A program made the translations under genes and the position numbers. Shown here in pieces: positions 32,652-44,600 of a stretch of 64,000 nt of DNA (position 1 is its first letter; each line of letters begins with the position of its first letter). Source of the stretch: Guadua angustifolia (lineage: Eukaryota; Streptophyta; Magnoliopsida; Poales; Poaceae); the NCBI GenBank assembly GCA_036346375.1, contig CM070504.1, forward strand, positions 4,887,890-4,951,889, given 5' to 3'. The notes under the pieces are model-generated. The model was not told the DNA's origin. It worked only from the letters and a program-made list of their open reading frames with translations, and ran no database searches.

Positions 32652-35600
32652 ACAACAAAAGGCGGCTAAGGCTCAAGTGCATGTGGCTGTTGCAGAGACC
32701 GGAGATCCCGGTGCAGGCACCTCCACTAGCGGGTATGTACCTTTGGCCTTTATGGTAGATTCATCATCTGATTGGTGGATTGATACAGGTGCTACTAGGC
32801 ACATATGCACTGATCGGACTTATTTCTCCTCTTTTCAGGGTGCAGCAAGTGGAACCGTTCTAGTGGGGAACGGTGCAGCGGTTGCAGTGCGTGGGATAGG
32901 ACAAGTAAGTCTGGAGTTGACTTCAGGCAAGACGCTTGTTCTTAAGGACGTACTATATATACCTGCGATGACTCGCAACCTGTTAAGCGGGTCAATGCTG
33001 TGCCGTCAAGGAATAAAGTTAGTCTTTGAGTCCAATAAGGTCGTGTTGACCAAATTTGGTTTGTTCTTAGGAAAAGGCTATGATTGCGGAGGCATGTTCC
33101 GCATCTCCACTCTTGATAATAATATAAATGTATTTCAGTCTTCATATTGTGATAATAATAATAATGACTTATGGCATTCTCGTCTTTGTCATGTCAATCA
33201 TGAAGCTATTGAGCGTTTGAGCAAGATGGAGATTATTCCTAAATATAAGTATGAGAAAAATCACAAGTGTGAGGTGTGTGTACAAGCTAAACAGCCTCGG
33301 AAACCGTTTCATACGGTTGAGGGCAGGACCACCTCACCTCTTGAATTAATCCATTCTAATATTTGTGAAATGAATGGTATAATAACTAAAGATGGCAAAA
33401 GATATTTCTTTACTCTCATAGATGATGCAACTAGATTTTGTTACATCTATTTACTTAAAACCAAAGATGAAGCAATAGAATACTTTAAAATCTATAAGAT
33501 TGAAGTTGAAAATCAACTAGAAAAGACAATAAAGAGATTAAGGTCTGACCGGGGAGGAGAATATATTCCTAAGGAATTCTCTCAATACTGTGAAGAAAGT
33601 GGTATAATACATGAGTTTACACCACCATACTCACCTCAATCCAATGGAGTGGCTGAAAGAAAGAACCGAACTATTTGTGACTTAGTAAATGCTTTGTTAC
33701 AAAGTTCTGGTATGGCTAACTCATGGTGGGGTGAGGCTGCTCTCACAGTTAATTATGTCCTAAATAGGGTTGCACCTCGCAATCGTGAGGTTACACCTTA
33801 TGAAGGATGGAAAGGGAGAAAACCTAACTTGTCATTTCTTCGGACCTGGGGCTGTTTGGCTAAGGTACATGTACCTTTACCGAAGAAAAGAAAGCTCGGT
33901 CCAAAGACTGTGGATTGTGTCTTTATTGGGTATGCTCATCAGAGCACAGCTTATAGATTTCTAGTGGTCAAGTCCGAGGTGTCAGACATTGCAGTTAATA
34001 CTGTAATGGAGTCCCGCGACGCGACATTCTTTGAGAATATCTTTCCTATGAGGGCAAAAGAAGATAATACGCCTAATGGTTCCTATGAACACTCTATTCC
34101 TTCTAGCGTGGGTGACACGGCTCCAGAATTGGAGTTGAGAAGGGGTAAGAGGCAAAGGATTGAAAAGTCCTTCGACGATGACTATGTCACCTATGTCGTG
34201 GATGAAGAACCACGAAGTCTTCCAGAGGCATATGTATCACCAGATGCAGAGTACTGGAAGGAAGCAGTCCAAAGTGAGATGGACTCTATCATCTCAAATG
34301 GGACTTGGGAGATAGCAGATCTTCCAACAAAGTTGCAAGCCGCTAATCGCAAATGGATTTTTAAAAGGAAGCGTAGGCCCGATGGTACTATTGAAAAGTA
34401 CAAGGCCCGTCTAGTGGCTAAGGGCTTTACACAAAAAGAGGGCGAAGACTATTTTGACAATTACTCTCCTGTGGCCGGATTACCCACAATCCGAGTGCTT
34501 TTGGCACTGGCAGCTTCATATAAACTCCATGTACATCAAATGGATGTAAAGACCGCTTTCTTAAATGGAGAGCTGGACGAGGAGATTTATATGCAACAGC
34601 CAGATGGATTTGTGGTAAAAGGACAAAAAACAAAGTGTGTCGATTGATTAAGTCCTTATATGGTCTAAAACAAGCTCCCAAGCAATGGCATGAAAAATTC
34701 GATAATACATTGACTTCTGTTGGTTTTTGCGTAAACGAAGCCGACAAGTTTGTGTACTATCGATTCAAAGGGAGTGAAGGTGTCATTCTATGTTTATACG
34801 TAGATGACATACTATTGTTTGGAACCAATATGGATGTAATTAATCAAACAAAATCGTTCCTCTCCTAGAACTTTGATATGAAAGATCTGGGTGAAGCTGA
34901 TGTGATTTTAAACATTAAGCTTATAAAGGGTGAGAATGGGATTACACTGTCTCAATCCCATTATGTGGACAAAGTGCTTAATCGCTTTGGCTTTGTAGAT
35001 TGCAAGCCGGCTGCCACACCCTATGATCCAAACACTAAGCTGAAAAAGAATTTGGGTCAAGGTAAAGACCAACTAAGATATTCACAGATTATTGGTTCCC
35101 TGATGTACTTAGCTAGTGCGACTAGGCCAGACATCTCATATGTTGTATGTAGGTTAAGTCGTTATACGTCCAACTCAGGAGATGATCATTGGATAGCACT
35201 AGAGAGAGTCATTAAATATTTAAAGGGAACAATGAATCTGGGAAACATTACACTGGTCATCCTGCAGTCCTAGAAGGATTCAGTGACTCTAACTGGATCA
35301 GTGACTCGGATGACATGAAGGCTACGAGTGGCTATGTTTTCACTCTAGCAGGTGGGGCCGTATCGTGGAGGTCTTCCAAATAGACCATTCTTACACGGTC
35401 CACCATGGAGGCTGAGTTAGTAGCACTTGACTCAGCAGCTGTAGAGGCAAAATGGATTAGAGAACTCCTTTCTGACCTACCAGTGCTGGAAAAACCAATT
35501 CCAGCTATCCTTACCTACTGCGATAACCAAACTGTCTTGGTGAAGGTGAAGAGTAGTAAGGATAATATGAAGTCGTCAAGACACATAAAGAGGCGATTAA

Positions 35601-35746
35601 AATCGCTAAGGCATGCCAGAGAGACGGGTGTAATTGCTGTAGAATACATCAAGTCTGAAAGGAACTTGGCCGATCCTTTCACTAAAGGAATGGCGCGGAA
35701 GGTCATTCTTGCATCATCTAAACGAATGGGGCTTGTACCCACTTGA
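32644..35746 (+). pseudogene. Copia pol: protease, integrase, RT, RNase H (broken)
   Basis: A long open frame (32644-34647) carries the protease signature WWIDTGATRHIC and the GAG-pre-integrase block LWHSRLCHVNHEAIE with a CEVC zinc motif. Next come the integrase core (LIDDATRF, SDRGGEY, PQSNGVAERKNR) and the start of the RT (WIFKRKRRPDG, MDVKTAFLNGEL). The RT then shifts frame near 34630 (SLYGLKQAPKQWH, LYVDDILLFG), meets a TAG at 34866, continues, shifts again near 35270, and reaches RNase H (MEAELVALDSAA, ADPFTKGMARK) after another stop near 35380. At least two frameshifts and two stops are present, so the product is non-functional. It sits between matching LTRs. Confidence 0.92.
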
Positions 35747-36279
35747 GAGGATCACATCGGTAGTAACCTATCCTAGGAGAGCGGAGATCCCGTGAACTAG
35801 GCTCTAGGAAAACAAACTGTGTGGTCTAGAGAGCACATCTATGATTCCCCATTTTGCTACAATGCTCTACTGTATGGCAGGTTGAGCTACAAGCTCTTAA
35901 TGAGTTCAATGCCGTATGGTAATAGGAGTTGTCCTACAGGACTCCTTGGAGAACTCACCTACGTGAGTATAATCGTGAGGTCGCGATTAATGGAAGCTTG
36001 GGTATACTTCCATAAGATATCTCATGAATAAAGATACTAGGACATGACTGAAAAGTCCTAACCCGCGAGCTAAACCTAAAAGCTGCCTTGTATAGGATGT
36101 TACCTGTGTGAAGTCTCTCACACCAAGACCTTGGATCAAGGTTTTTGTCCTCCATGGTCTGTGCAGAGTTGGAATACAAGTAACTAGACATTGAGTTCAA
36201 ACCCTAAAGGTACTCATTGTCAAACCACTGTATCTAAAACAAGATTAATTCTTCAAGCTCAACAAAATTTGGTGGGGAC

Positions 36280-37828
36280 TGTTGTGAAATTTTGATGGGC
36301 TTGTGGGCCAGCTTGTTTTGCTATGTGGGCTATTCGGTTGGCCCATTAGGGCAGAGCTTTTAGATGAGCAGCAGGAGGGGACTTGGTCCTGTCCCGGTCT
36401 TGGCCATGGCGGCGCCGAGAATCTGGTGCGCGCTTTTTCCAATGCAACGGCAGTGATTGAGTCTCCAGATGGTCAGGGTGGATCTCCTTTCTCGTTAAAA
36501 GAAAGGCCCTGGCTCTTCATCTACACAGGGAAGTAAGCAAAACATCAAGATTTCATTAGTTCCTCATTTTGGTTTCCTCCTGTTCTGTGATACTCTTCCA
36601 TGTTCTTGCGCAAGAAGTTATTGGCTAGTGATTTTTGAGTTCTGGATTTGTTCTTCTAGAGCTCTGTACCAAGGAAGACCTCTCTGGTCTTTTGGCTTTG
36701 GTCCTGCGCTTGATGAACCGAAGGCTTGTTTCTTGAGCAGAACACTTGTGAGGTAATCTATGCTTTGAAGATTGTCTTGCGCAGCATCAGGTGAGGCTCA
36801 CCTCTGCATTAGGAGTGTCCCTTGTGCGGAGAGGGCACTGTATCTCTGAATTCCAGGCTACTTCATCCGTGGCACATACGGCGGCAATTGGTTTTCTGGG
36901 ACTGTGACGATCTGTCACGCCTTGCCCATCTTCTTGAACAGCTTTGAGTGATGTTCCATTCGTGAGTATCTTTAGTTTCGCACTTTGTTCCTGCTGGCTG
37001 AGGTGTTGGTGCTGCTCAATGATGAACTAGGGTTTATATATATGATCAGAATATTTTCTTCTGTGTTTTAGGCCTTGAATTATAGACTTGAATGCTTAGA
37101 AGAATTGATCATTTTGCTGTCCAGAATATACTCGTGTGATAACTTGGTATTGCTTAGTTCATTCTCTGTCAGTTTAGTTCAATTCACTAGTTTCGCACTT
37201 GTGTTACTAGAATCGCCTCGATTGCTTTGACCCATACTCAAGATTGATCATGGCTTCAGCGCATTCTTGATTAATCAAGACTTGTTTGATTATTGATCTA
37301 TTTTGATTGATCTCAGATATGAGTAATCTTAATCGATGTCTAAATTGATTTAGTTCATGCTAGTGGTATGAGTAAATCGCTTGTTCAAGATTTCGAAAGA
37401 AGTAAGCAAAGATGCATAATAAGAACTTTGTATTTACTTGCGATCCGGAAGTCGTGGTAATCGCTTTCGTTAGCAAGTTTAGTATCGGTTATGATCTGAA
37501 CTGTGTGTATACATTGACAGTACAATTCTTTAGTGTGCATTTTAAGGTGGTAAGAATTCAAGGCCTAATCCATTGAATAATTTGTTAGCCCATTTGTGAT
37601 TGTGGTGAAGATTCTTATCTTTATCCAAACCCTAATCTGAGAGCACTAATCATAAACCATATTGGGTCTTGTAGACATGATTCATAGAGCAATTGACAAC
37701 GGTCTTTTGAGTGTCTTCTTATCTTTGATTATGTCAATTATGCTACTTTTGAATTGTGTAATATTTATCATACTGTTAAATGGAATAATCAATAAAATCC
37801 TGCTCTTATCCTCGCTATTTTTCCAACA
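36280..37828 (+). repeat. Copia right LTR (1549 bp)
   Basis: Matches the left LTR along its full length, with the same TG...CA termini. The stretch 35747-36279 between pol and this LTR is the 3' untranslated part of the element and ends in a purine-rich tract. Confidence 0.93.
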
Positions 37829-38184
37829 CCAACTTCATTAGATCTGTAGACTCTAGTGGAGTTAGGTATTGCTAACTCCACTAGATTTGTGGAGCTGAAG
37901 CTGTGAGTACATCAAGAGAGTTTAGATAAATCATCTTGTTTACATTTTAGACCAAAAATAGAAACGTAATTCACTTTATTTTAGCCTACAAGTTTCAGAT
38001 CTCAGGTGAAGCTGATATCTAGAGCTCTACCAAACAGGCCCGTAGCAAAGTTAAAAAGAAAGGGCTATATCCCAAAAGCAGGAGTGCAGCGTTGAATATA
38101 TAACCGGCGTAAAAAATCGTTGACTTCTTGTACTCTAATTATGAATAAGCTTCTCGAATAGAACAACCGTGTTTCAGCTTGTAA

Positions 38185-38439
38185 GACTATCTCCAGCGGT
38201 ATCCCTCCAGCCTCCAAATCCCTTCGCAGACAGATCCTAAACACTCCAACGAATTCCCTTCACGGTTCCCTTTGGAAGGGATTTGGAGAGAGAATCTCTT
38301 CAGAAAGAGATTCTCTCTCCAATCCCTATACAAAACCCTTCGAGGGGATGCTGTTGGAGATGATAGTAATAAAGGGAATGAATATGAGGAATGGAATGAG
38401 CGAAGAGAAGAGAATGAAAGAAAATTGCTGGAGATAGTC
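38185..38439. mobile_element. Tourist-type MITE (PIF/Harbinger)
   Basis: The terminal inverted repeats GACTATCTCCAGC and GCTGGAGATAGTC are flanked by the 3-bp duplication TAA (38182-38184 and 38440-38442). Length is 255 bp. An inner inverted pair, GAGAGAATCTCTTC / GAAAGAGATTCTCTC, lies near the centre. No coding capacity. Confidence 0.92.
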
Positions 38440-38846
38440 TAAGGATGAAGATATTGTGAACCTCGTTAACAAATCCCTGGATTTCTTGTGTGTTTATTTG
38501 TTTTGTGCGATCGTATTTCGCATAACTAGCACAGTGATCTGTGCATCTGCGCGACTAGATTTTTTTAATATTTTGTAGTATTAAATGATATAACTTGTAT
38601 GTTGTTTTTTTATAAAAGATATAACTTATATGCTTGATAATATATTGAGGTATTTTGTATACTATTTAAATTTTTAAGATATCATAGACATAAGAAATGA
38701 CAATAGAAATTTAAAGAAAAATTCAACTTAATGGATGTAATTGAAGTAAAAGTTTTGATGGAAGAAAATCATTGACAATAAAAAGTTGTTGTAGGATCTT
38801 AGAAACGTAGCAATTCTTCATCTCACATGGAACATATAGCTATATA

Positions 38847-39200
38847 CAGGGTTAACAAAACCGAAATTCAGAAACTAGTTCAGTTTTCGTGGTACGGTTT
38901 TCGTAAAAACTGCTCAAAAAACGTCAAAAACCGAAGGGTTAAAAATAAAAAGTAAAATAAAAAACACGGTTTTTCACAAAAAAAACCAACCAATTAAATG
39001 TTCTTTGAAAACGGTTTTGAGCGGGTTTTCAACGAAAACCGCGATTTTTCGTTCAACAGTTTTCAAACACATAATTTTTTTTCAATTTTTTTATTTTTAA
39101 ATATTAGACCAGTTTATCGAGCGATTTTGAATCTCGAACCAGAGCGGTAAGGTCGAAAATCATGGTTTTTGAGCGGTTTTCGTCGGTTTTGTTAACCCTG
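38847..39200. mobile_element. hAT-type MITE, third copy
   Basis: The 354-bp element has ends CAGGGTTAACAAAACC and GGTTTTGTTAACCCTG and an 8-bp target-site duplication GCTATATA (38839-38846 and 39201-39208). Its interior matches the elements at 3982 and 4436 in reverse orientation. The different target sequence shows an independent insertion. Confidence 0.92.
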
Positions 39201-39208
39201 GCTATATA

Positions 39209-40199
39209 CCCCTATTCTTTCTCCATTAGTAACTTTTTTTTTCAAAATATACGTAACACATATATCGCTATTTAATCTTAAGTAATACGTTGATTATTTT
39301 ACATGGTATTAAAGTACATTGTTCTGTATACATTGAAGCATCATGAGTGACTTTGAAGTATCTTCCTCACACGCTAGCTGCCCCGCAGAATTATGTCTTA
39401 TATTTTTTATTGATCGCTCTACAACTTTTTTACTTCAACCGCCAATAGTAAGTCTAATTTTTTATCAATCCCTCTCAACTGACACTCTTTTAATGCAACA
39501 CTCTATCGTATAACTATATTCTATTTTTCTTCAATTATTACTTAATGCTAAACGTTACGATATCAATATGCAATGCATACATGTACAAGTATTACTTATC
39601 TCTACCGTGAACACCCGTTGTGCTCTCACCAGTGCCCCCAAACCTGCACCATCTCTACTTTGAGTTTTTTGCAACTTATTTCGATTCAAACAAATTTATG
39701 CATGCACATACAGATGCAAGATATTATACATTGTCACATATCGATCGCTTCTCTTATTCGATATTTGCCAACTCAACAATATTACCTTCTCACTAACGCG
39801 GCAACCTCCCATCTTCTATGATGCTAGCATGTTTGCTTTTGCCGTTATCTAACAATATAAAGAATTTTTCCACCATCTTGTATGATGTCATGTCTCTCAG
39901 CAGAGATAGCACGTTTCTAGCTACCCAATGGATATATATATTCTCTGTAGTTTGTCTTCAATGCAAAGCTTCTTCTCCTCTCTACTAGGGCCTTCTTGTC
40001 ATCAAGCTTCTTTTACTACAGACTTCTTCAACAATGTAGATGCAGAACACTCGTCATCACGGTTTTTGGTATAGGCGCACAACACTCGTCATCACAGCTT
40101 TTGACTCCTTGGGCTTTTGCCTTTCTTTTTTTATTTTATTTTTATTTCAAATTTCAGTTACTTCTTTATGTGTTGTTAGATCATACATAACATAGATTT
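39209..40199. other. AT-rich intergenic, no gene recognised
   Basis: Low-GC DNA with no coding signature. Chance open frames are short and low complexity. Confidence 0.4.
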
Positions 40200-40870
40200 T
40201 TTTAATATAGTTTTAAATTGGAATCGTATACAAATCCAATTGGTATTTTTTATTTCATTTTTACTTCAAACTTAAGCTATTTAGGGATTTTATTTTAGAG
40301 TTCATATGGAAATTAAATTGCTAATTTTATTTTATTTTGTATTCTAAATTTTAGTTTTAGGTTGGTATTCGTATACAAATCCAATTAATAATTTTTAATA
40401 ATTTTTTATTTTGATGTTCCTATGGAAATAAAATTGCTACTTTTATTTTATTTTTACAGGAAATTTTGGTTTTGTTGTACTTGACGTGGACTCTTTATTT
40501 TTATGTTCATATGGAAATCAAATTCCTACCTTTTATTTTTCGTTTCAAATTTCAGTTTTTTATGTTAGAATTCATATAACTACTAATTTTTATTCTAAAT
40601 TTAGGCTTTATTTTGATGTTCGTATGGAAGTCAGATTACTAATTATATTTTGTTTTTTATTCTCATTTTTAAAAGTTTTTATTCCAAATTTTAGTTTTAT
40701 TTTGATATTCGTATGGAAATTAAATTATTAATTACCTTTTATTTTTATTTCATTTTTATTGTACTTACTCTTTATTTTAATCGTATGGAAATCAAATTTC
40801 TGATTTTATTTTATTTTTATTCCAAATTTCAATAATTTTTGTATTGTATATAACACAAACTCTTGTATTG
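40200..40870. repeat. Degenerate AT-rich tandem array, about 100-bp period
   Basis: About seven diverged units share the order GTTCGTATGGAAATCAAATT, GCTAATTTTATTTTATTTTT, ATTCCAAATTTTAG. Unit length varies by tens of bases. Related words occur at 3610-3965. From 40871 to 41663 no gene is seen; the last part is the ADH-like gene's promoter. Confidence 0.65.
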
Positions 40871-41663
40871 TATATGACACAAACTTTTTTTTTTCATCTA
40901 GATCATTATAATCTGGATCCGCCACGATCAATGGTGTAGATTTTTTTTTCTTTGATTAATATGGTAATTTCTAGCCTTGAAAATGAACGTGACGACTTCT
41001 TTTTCCTCTGCCAGTTTCAATAGTCTTCTTTTGTGACAATCAAGCAATTAACGCCAACGTTGAGGTGGTAGGGACCAAGTATCAAAAACCTTATCTAAAA
41101 TCAACTTCAGTCACAAATATATATCCATTTGGGTATTGACATATCATCAAAACGCTACTTTAACTACTAATTTTTATTATAATATACTTATAAAACCTAA
41201 TAAAGTTATAGTATTATAAAAGTACTACTTTTTAAGGCAAATCTAGATATGTGATTTTCATATATCCAATATAAACATTTAAAAAGATAATGATATCTAA
41301 AATTTTAAAAGTTTAATTGCATGTATTTCCAAAATTCATATATGTGACCGACAGAGTAAATAAATCGACTTCTGATATTCCCTATCGCCGGCCCGTGGAT
41401 TAAGACACGATTGAAACGCGCGATATTTTTTATGATTTAGAGCCTGATCGATGGATAACCAGAGATGCAGCGGTAGCGGGACAAAAGTGGAAATCTAAAA
41501 ACCCGATATGTACGCAATTATTGGGAGTTGGTTGCTCTATTTATTACTCGGGAGCTGTGCTCGTGACTTGTGAACCAGAGCTTGCTTCTCCAGAGCATCA
41601 AGTACGTACATACTACTAGTACCTGGCAAGTGGAGTACTTGACATTCTCTCCGGCCAGTCGCC

Positions 41664-44600
41664 ATGGAGGGTCAGAGCCTCATGCCCATCCGTTGCAAAG
41701 GTAACTCAGAGGTACTTCGTATGACTGTATTAGTACTAGCTAGTGTCTAACCCATCTACTACTCTTCTTGCATGAGCATGTTGTATTCATGTTCAGTTGT
41801 TTACTGCTATTAACACGTATCAAACTGCTCGCGACGTCGCGCGCGCGACGAACATGCGTGACAACAAGCAGCGGCGGTGTGTAGAGTCTCCGGCGAGCCG
41901 CTCACCATCGAGGAGATCGTCGTAGATCCGCCCAAAGCCTACGAGATTCGCATCAAGATCACCTGCACCTCTCTCTGCCATACTGACATCACCTTCTGGC
42001 GTGTGAAGGTGCACGTTCGCGTCAAACGTCCGAAAATTCAGAGTTACTCTCTCAGTTCATTTTTATTATAAGACTTATTTTTTTTAACAATCTTGTTCAC
42101 AAATATAAAACTTATATATAGATTTAATGAGATTTTTATTTCTATATCCCTAATTATTCTCTCTCAACTATATACATTTATTTATTATCATCAACACAAA
42201 GTATATCTTTTATCTTCGAAGACAATTAAGTAAGGGCAGCTAAGTTATTTTCTCTCATAACTTTCTAAATGTTAAAGTAATATTAATTTTTATGCAAAGT
42301 AAAAATACACTTTATAAAAATGAACGGAGGAGTACCTAGCTGCTGATTCATGTGCTTGCTAACTCGATTTCTTTTTAATTTCGCAGGAAGACTTTGTCCT
42401 GCCACCAGTATTCCCAAGAATCTTAGGCCACGAGGCTTACGGGTAATTGAGTTTCTGTTCTTCTTAGTTCTTCGAGAAGTATTGTACTGTCTAATGCCGA
42501 CGAGCTAGGATGACGAGTAATTTTTTCGATGAAGGAAGCATTTTATTAATCTCAAGAAACTTACATCGAGACAATACAAGTCCTTTACTTCCTATTCTCA
42601 CGAACAAGCACACGTACCAAAAAGAAAATAAATGAAAGAAAGAAAAGACGCACACTAGTGACTAGCAATCCAAGACTAGACCGCCACCCATGTGTCGAGA
42701 ATAAAAGTCTATAGCCACCCGAATTAGACATTGAGTAGCCTCCACCAAAGTAGATCGTGATCCACCTTCGCAAATCACGGGCCACGACGGAGCTTACGGG
42801 TAATAGAAAAATAACTTCGCAATTGAGAAGAAATATTTTTCCTTTGAAATACTTGATCATTTCGCTAACCATAAAGACCAACACGTAGCTAATGATTTCT
42901 ACCGTTATTATCGAAAACCTCAAGCCACCTTCCAAACATGTTTGCTACACCTGGGACTAGATATTCCAAAAGCCAAATGTATGAGGCACCAAACCTTTAT
43001 GAAATCGACAATCAAAAAACAAGTGCTTAATTGTCTCGGGCCATAAAAACAACATGTTGTGTTCCTTGCCAATTTTCGCTTAAATTATCTTTGGTTAGAA
43101 TCACCCCACTCCTAAGATACCACAAAACACCTTGATTTTTAAAGGAGCTCAATTTTCCATAATCGCTATTCAAATTTGGGACGTGACGCTTAATCAAAGC
43201 TTGATAATGGGATTTCACCGAGAATTGGCCATTTTGACACAAATTCCAGCCGAATTCATCATCCATCTGTGAGATGAATGTTAGCAATTCGTGAAGATAA
43301 CTCCTCCATGTCGCTAACTTAGGTCCAATCAACGACCTTCTCCAAGAAATGTTTGGTCGTGTTGTTGCTAAGACCTCAAAGAATGGGTATACCTTTCCTT
43401 CTAACGATGCTATACAACTCGGTATTGGTCTTTAAGGAACGATTGCCAAGCCAAATATCCTCCCAAAACCTCACCGCGATCCATTATTAATCTTAAAGGT
43501 ACCAAAGCACAGGAATACCAAAGCACAGGAAAGCTCGCTTCGCCTTCATTAAACTCGACCGAAATGTGAATCTCTCGCTTCCACTCAACTTGTCCGATTG
43601 GTTTGGAACCTAAGTATTTGTTCAAGCAACTGCTGCTGAGGACCCTTTGTTGTTAAGAGTTTGAACAACCATTTGCTTAAGAGTGCAATATTTTTATATT
43701 CAAATCATGCAATCCTGCACCTCCTTGATCTTTAGGTTGGCATAGAGTGGTCCACCGAGCAAGGCGATATTTTCTCTTGTGCTCATCCCTTGCCAAGAAA
43801 CCGGATCGAAAAAATCTAGTTTCTTAAGTACACCTTTGGGAATCGCGAAAAAGACAACATATACATTGGCAAAGCTACTTAGAATGAATTAATCAAAGTC
43901 ACCTACCTCCCAATAGAAAGATTTTTGCCTTTCGGCTATTACTTAATCGCCAAAACGTTCTTCTACCGCTTCTAATCTGATTCGCATAACTTTCTATAGT
44001 GAATAGGAATACCAAGATACTTCATAGGTAGATTCTCGTGCTTACAACCAAACAACTCCTTGTACTTGTTGTAATGAGTCTTGGGCCTCTCCAAACAAAA
44101 CAATTCACTTTTGTGGAAGTTAATTTTGAGTCCCTGAGATTTGCTCAAAGCACATAGCAAGAATCTTCATGTTACGCGCTTTTTCCAAAGTTATTTTCCA
44201 TAAAAAGAATTGTATCATCCGTGATATTGAAGGATAGATGTGCCATCCTCAACCAAATGGGGTATTACCCCACCCACTTGCCCCTCGTTTTTTGTTCTTC
44301 GATTAAAATCGACAACATATCCAGAACAATGTTAAATAAGATTGGCGACAGAGGATCCTTCGACGGAGTCCTTTCCTTGTTTGGAAGTAACTTCCAATTT
44401 CCCCATTAACATTCACCGCCACACTACCGCCTCGATATAAAAGACTGAACCCAAGATATCCACTTAGGAGAGAAGCCCTTCATACGTAAGGTTTGAAACA
44501 AGAAAGGCCACTTGACTTTATCATAAGCTTTCTCGAAATCTATCTTGAAAATAACTCCACTAAGTTTTTTCCGATGTAGTTCAAATAAGCTTCATGCAAA

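Larger units (their letters stand above)
30255..37828 (+). mobile_element. Ty1/Copia LTR retrotransposon, complete structure, decayed coding
   Basis: Two long direct LTRs (30255-31810 and 36280-37828) start TGTTGTGAAATTTTG and end TTTTTCCAACA (TG...CA). They enclose gag, then protease-integrase-RT-RNase H, the Copia domain order. The flanks show TCAAC (30250-30254) and CCAAC (37829-37833), a probable 5-bp target-site duplication with one change. A purine run GGTGGGGA precedes the right LTR. The primer site after the left LTR (TTGTTATATCAATGG) is a poor match to the usual initiator-Met site. The whole element is 7574 bp. Stops and frameshifts show that it is not autonomous now. Confidence 0.95.
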
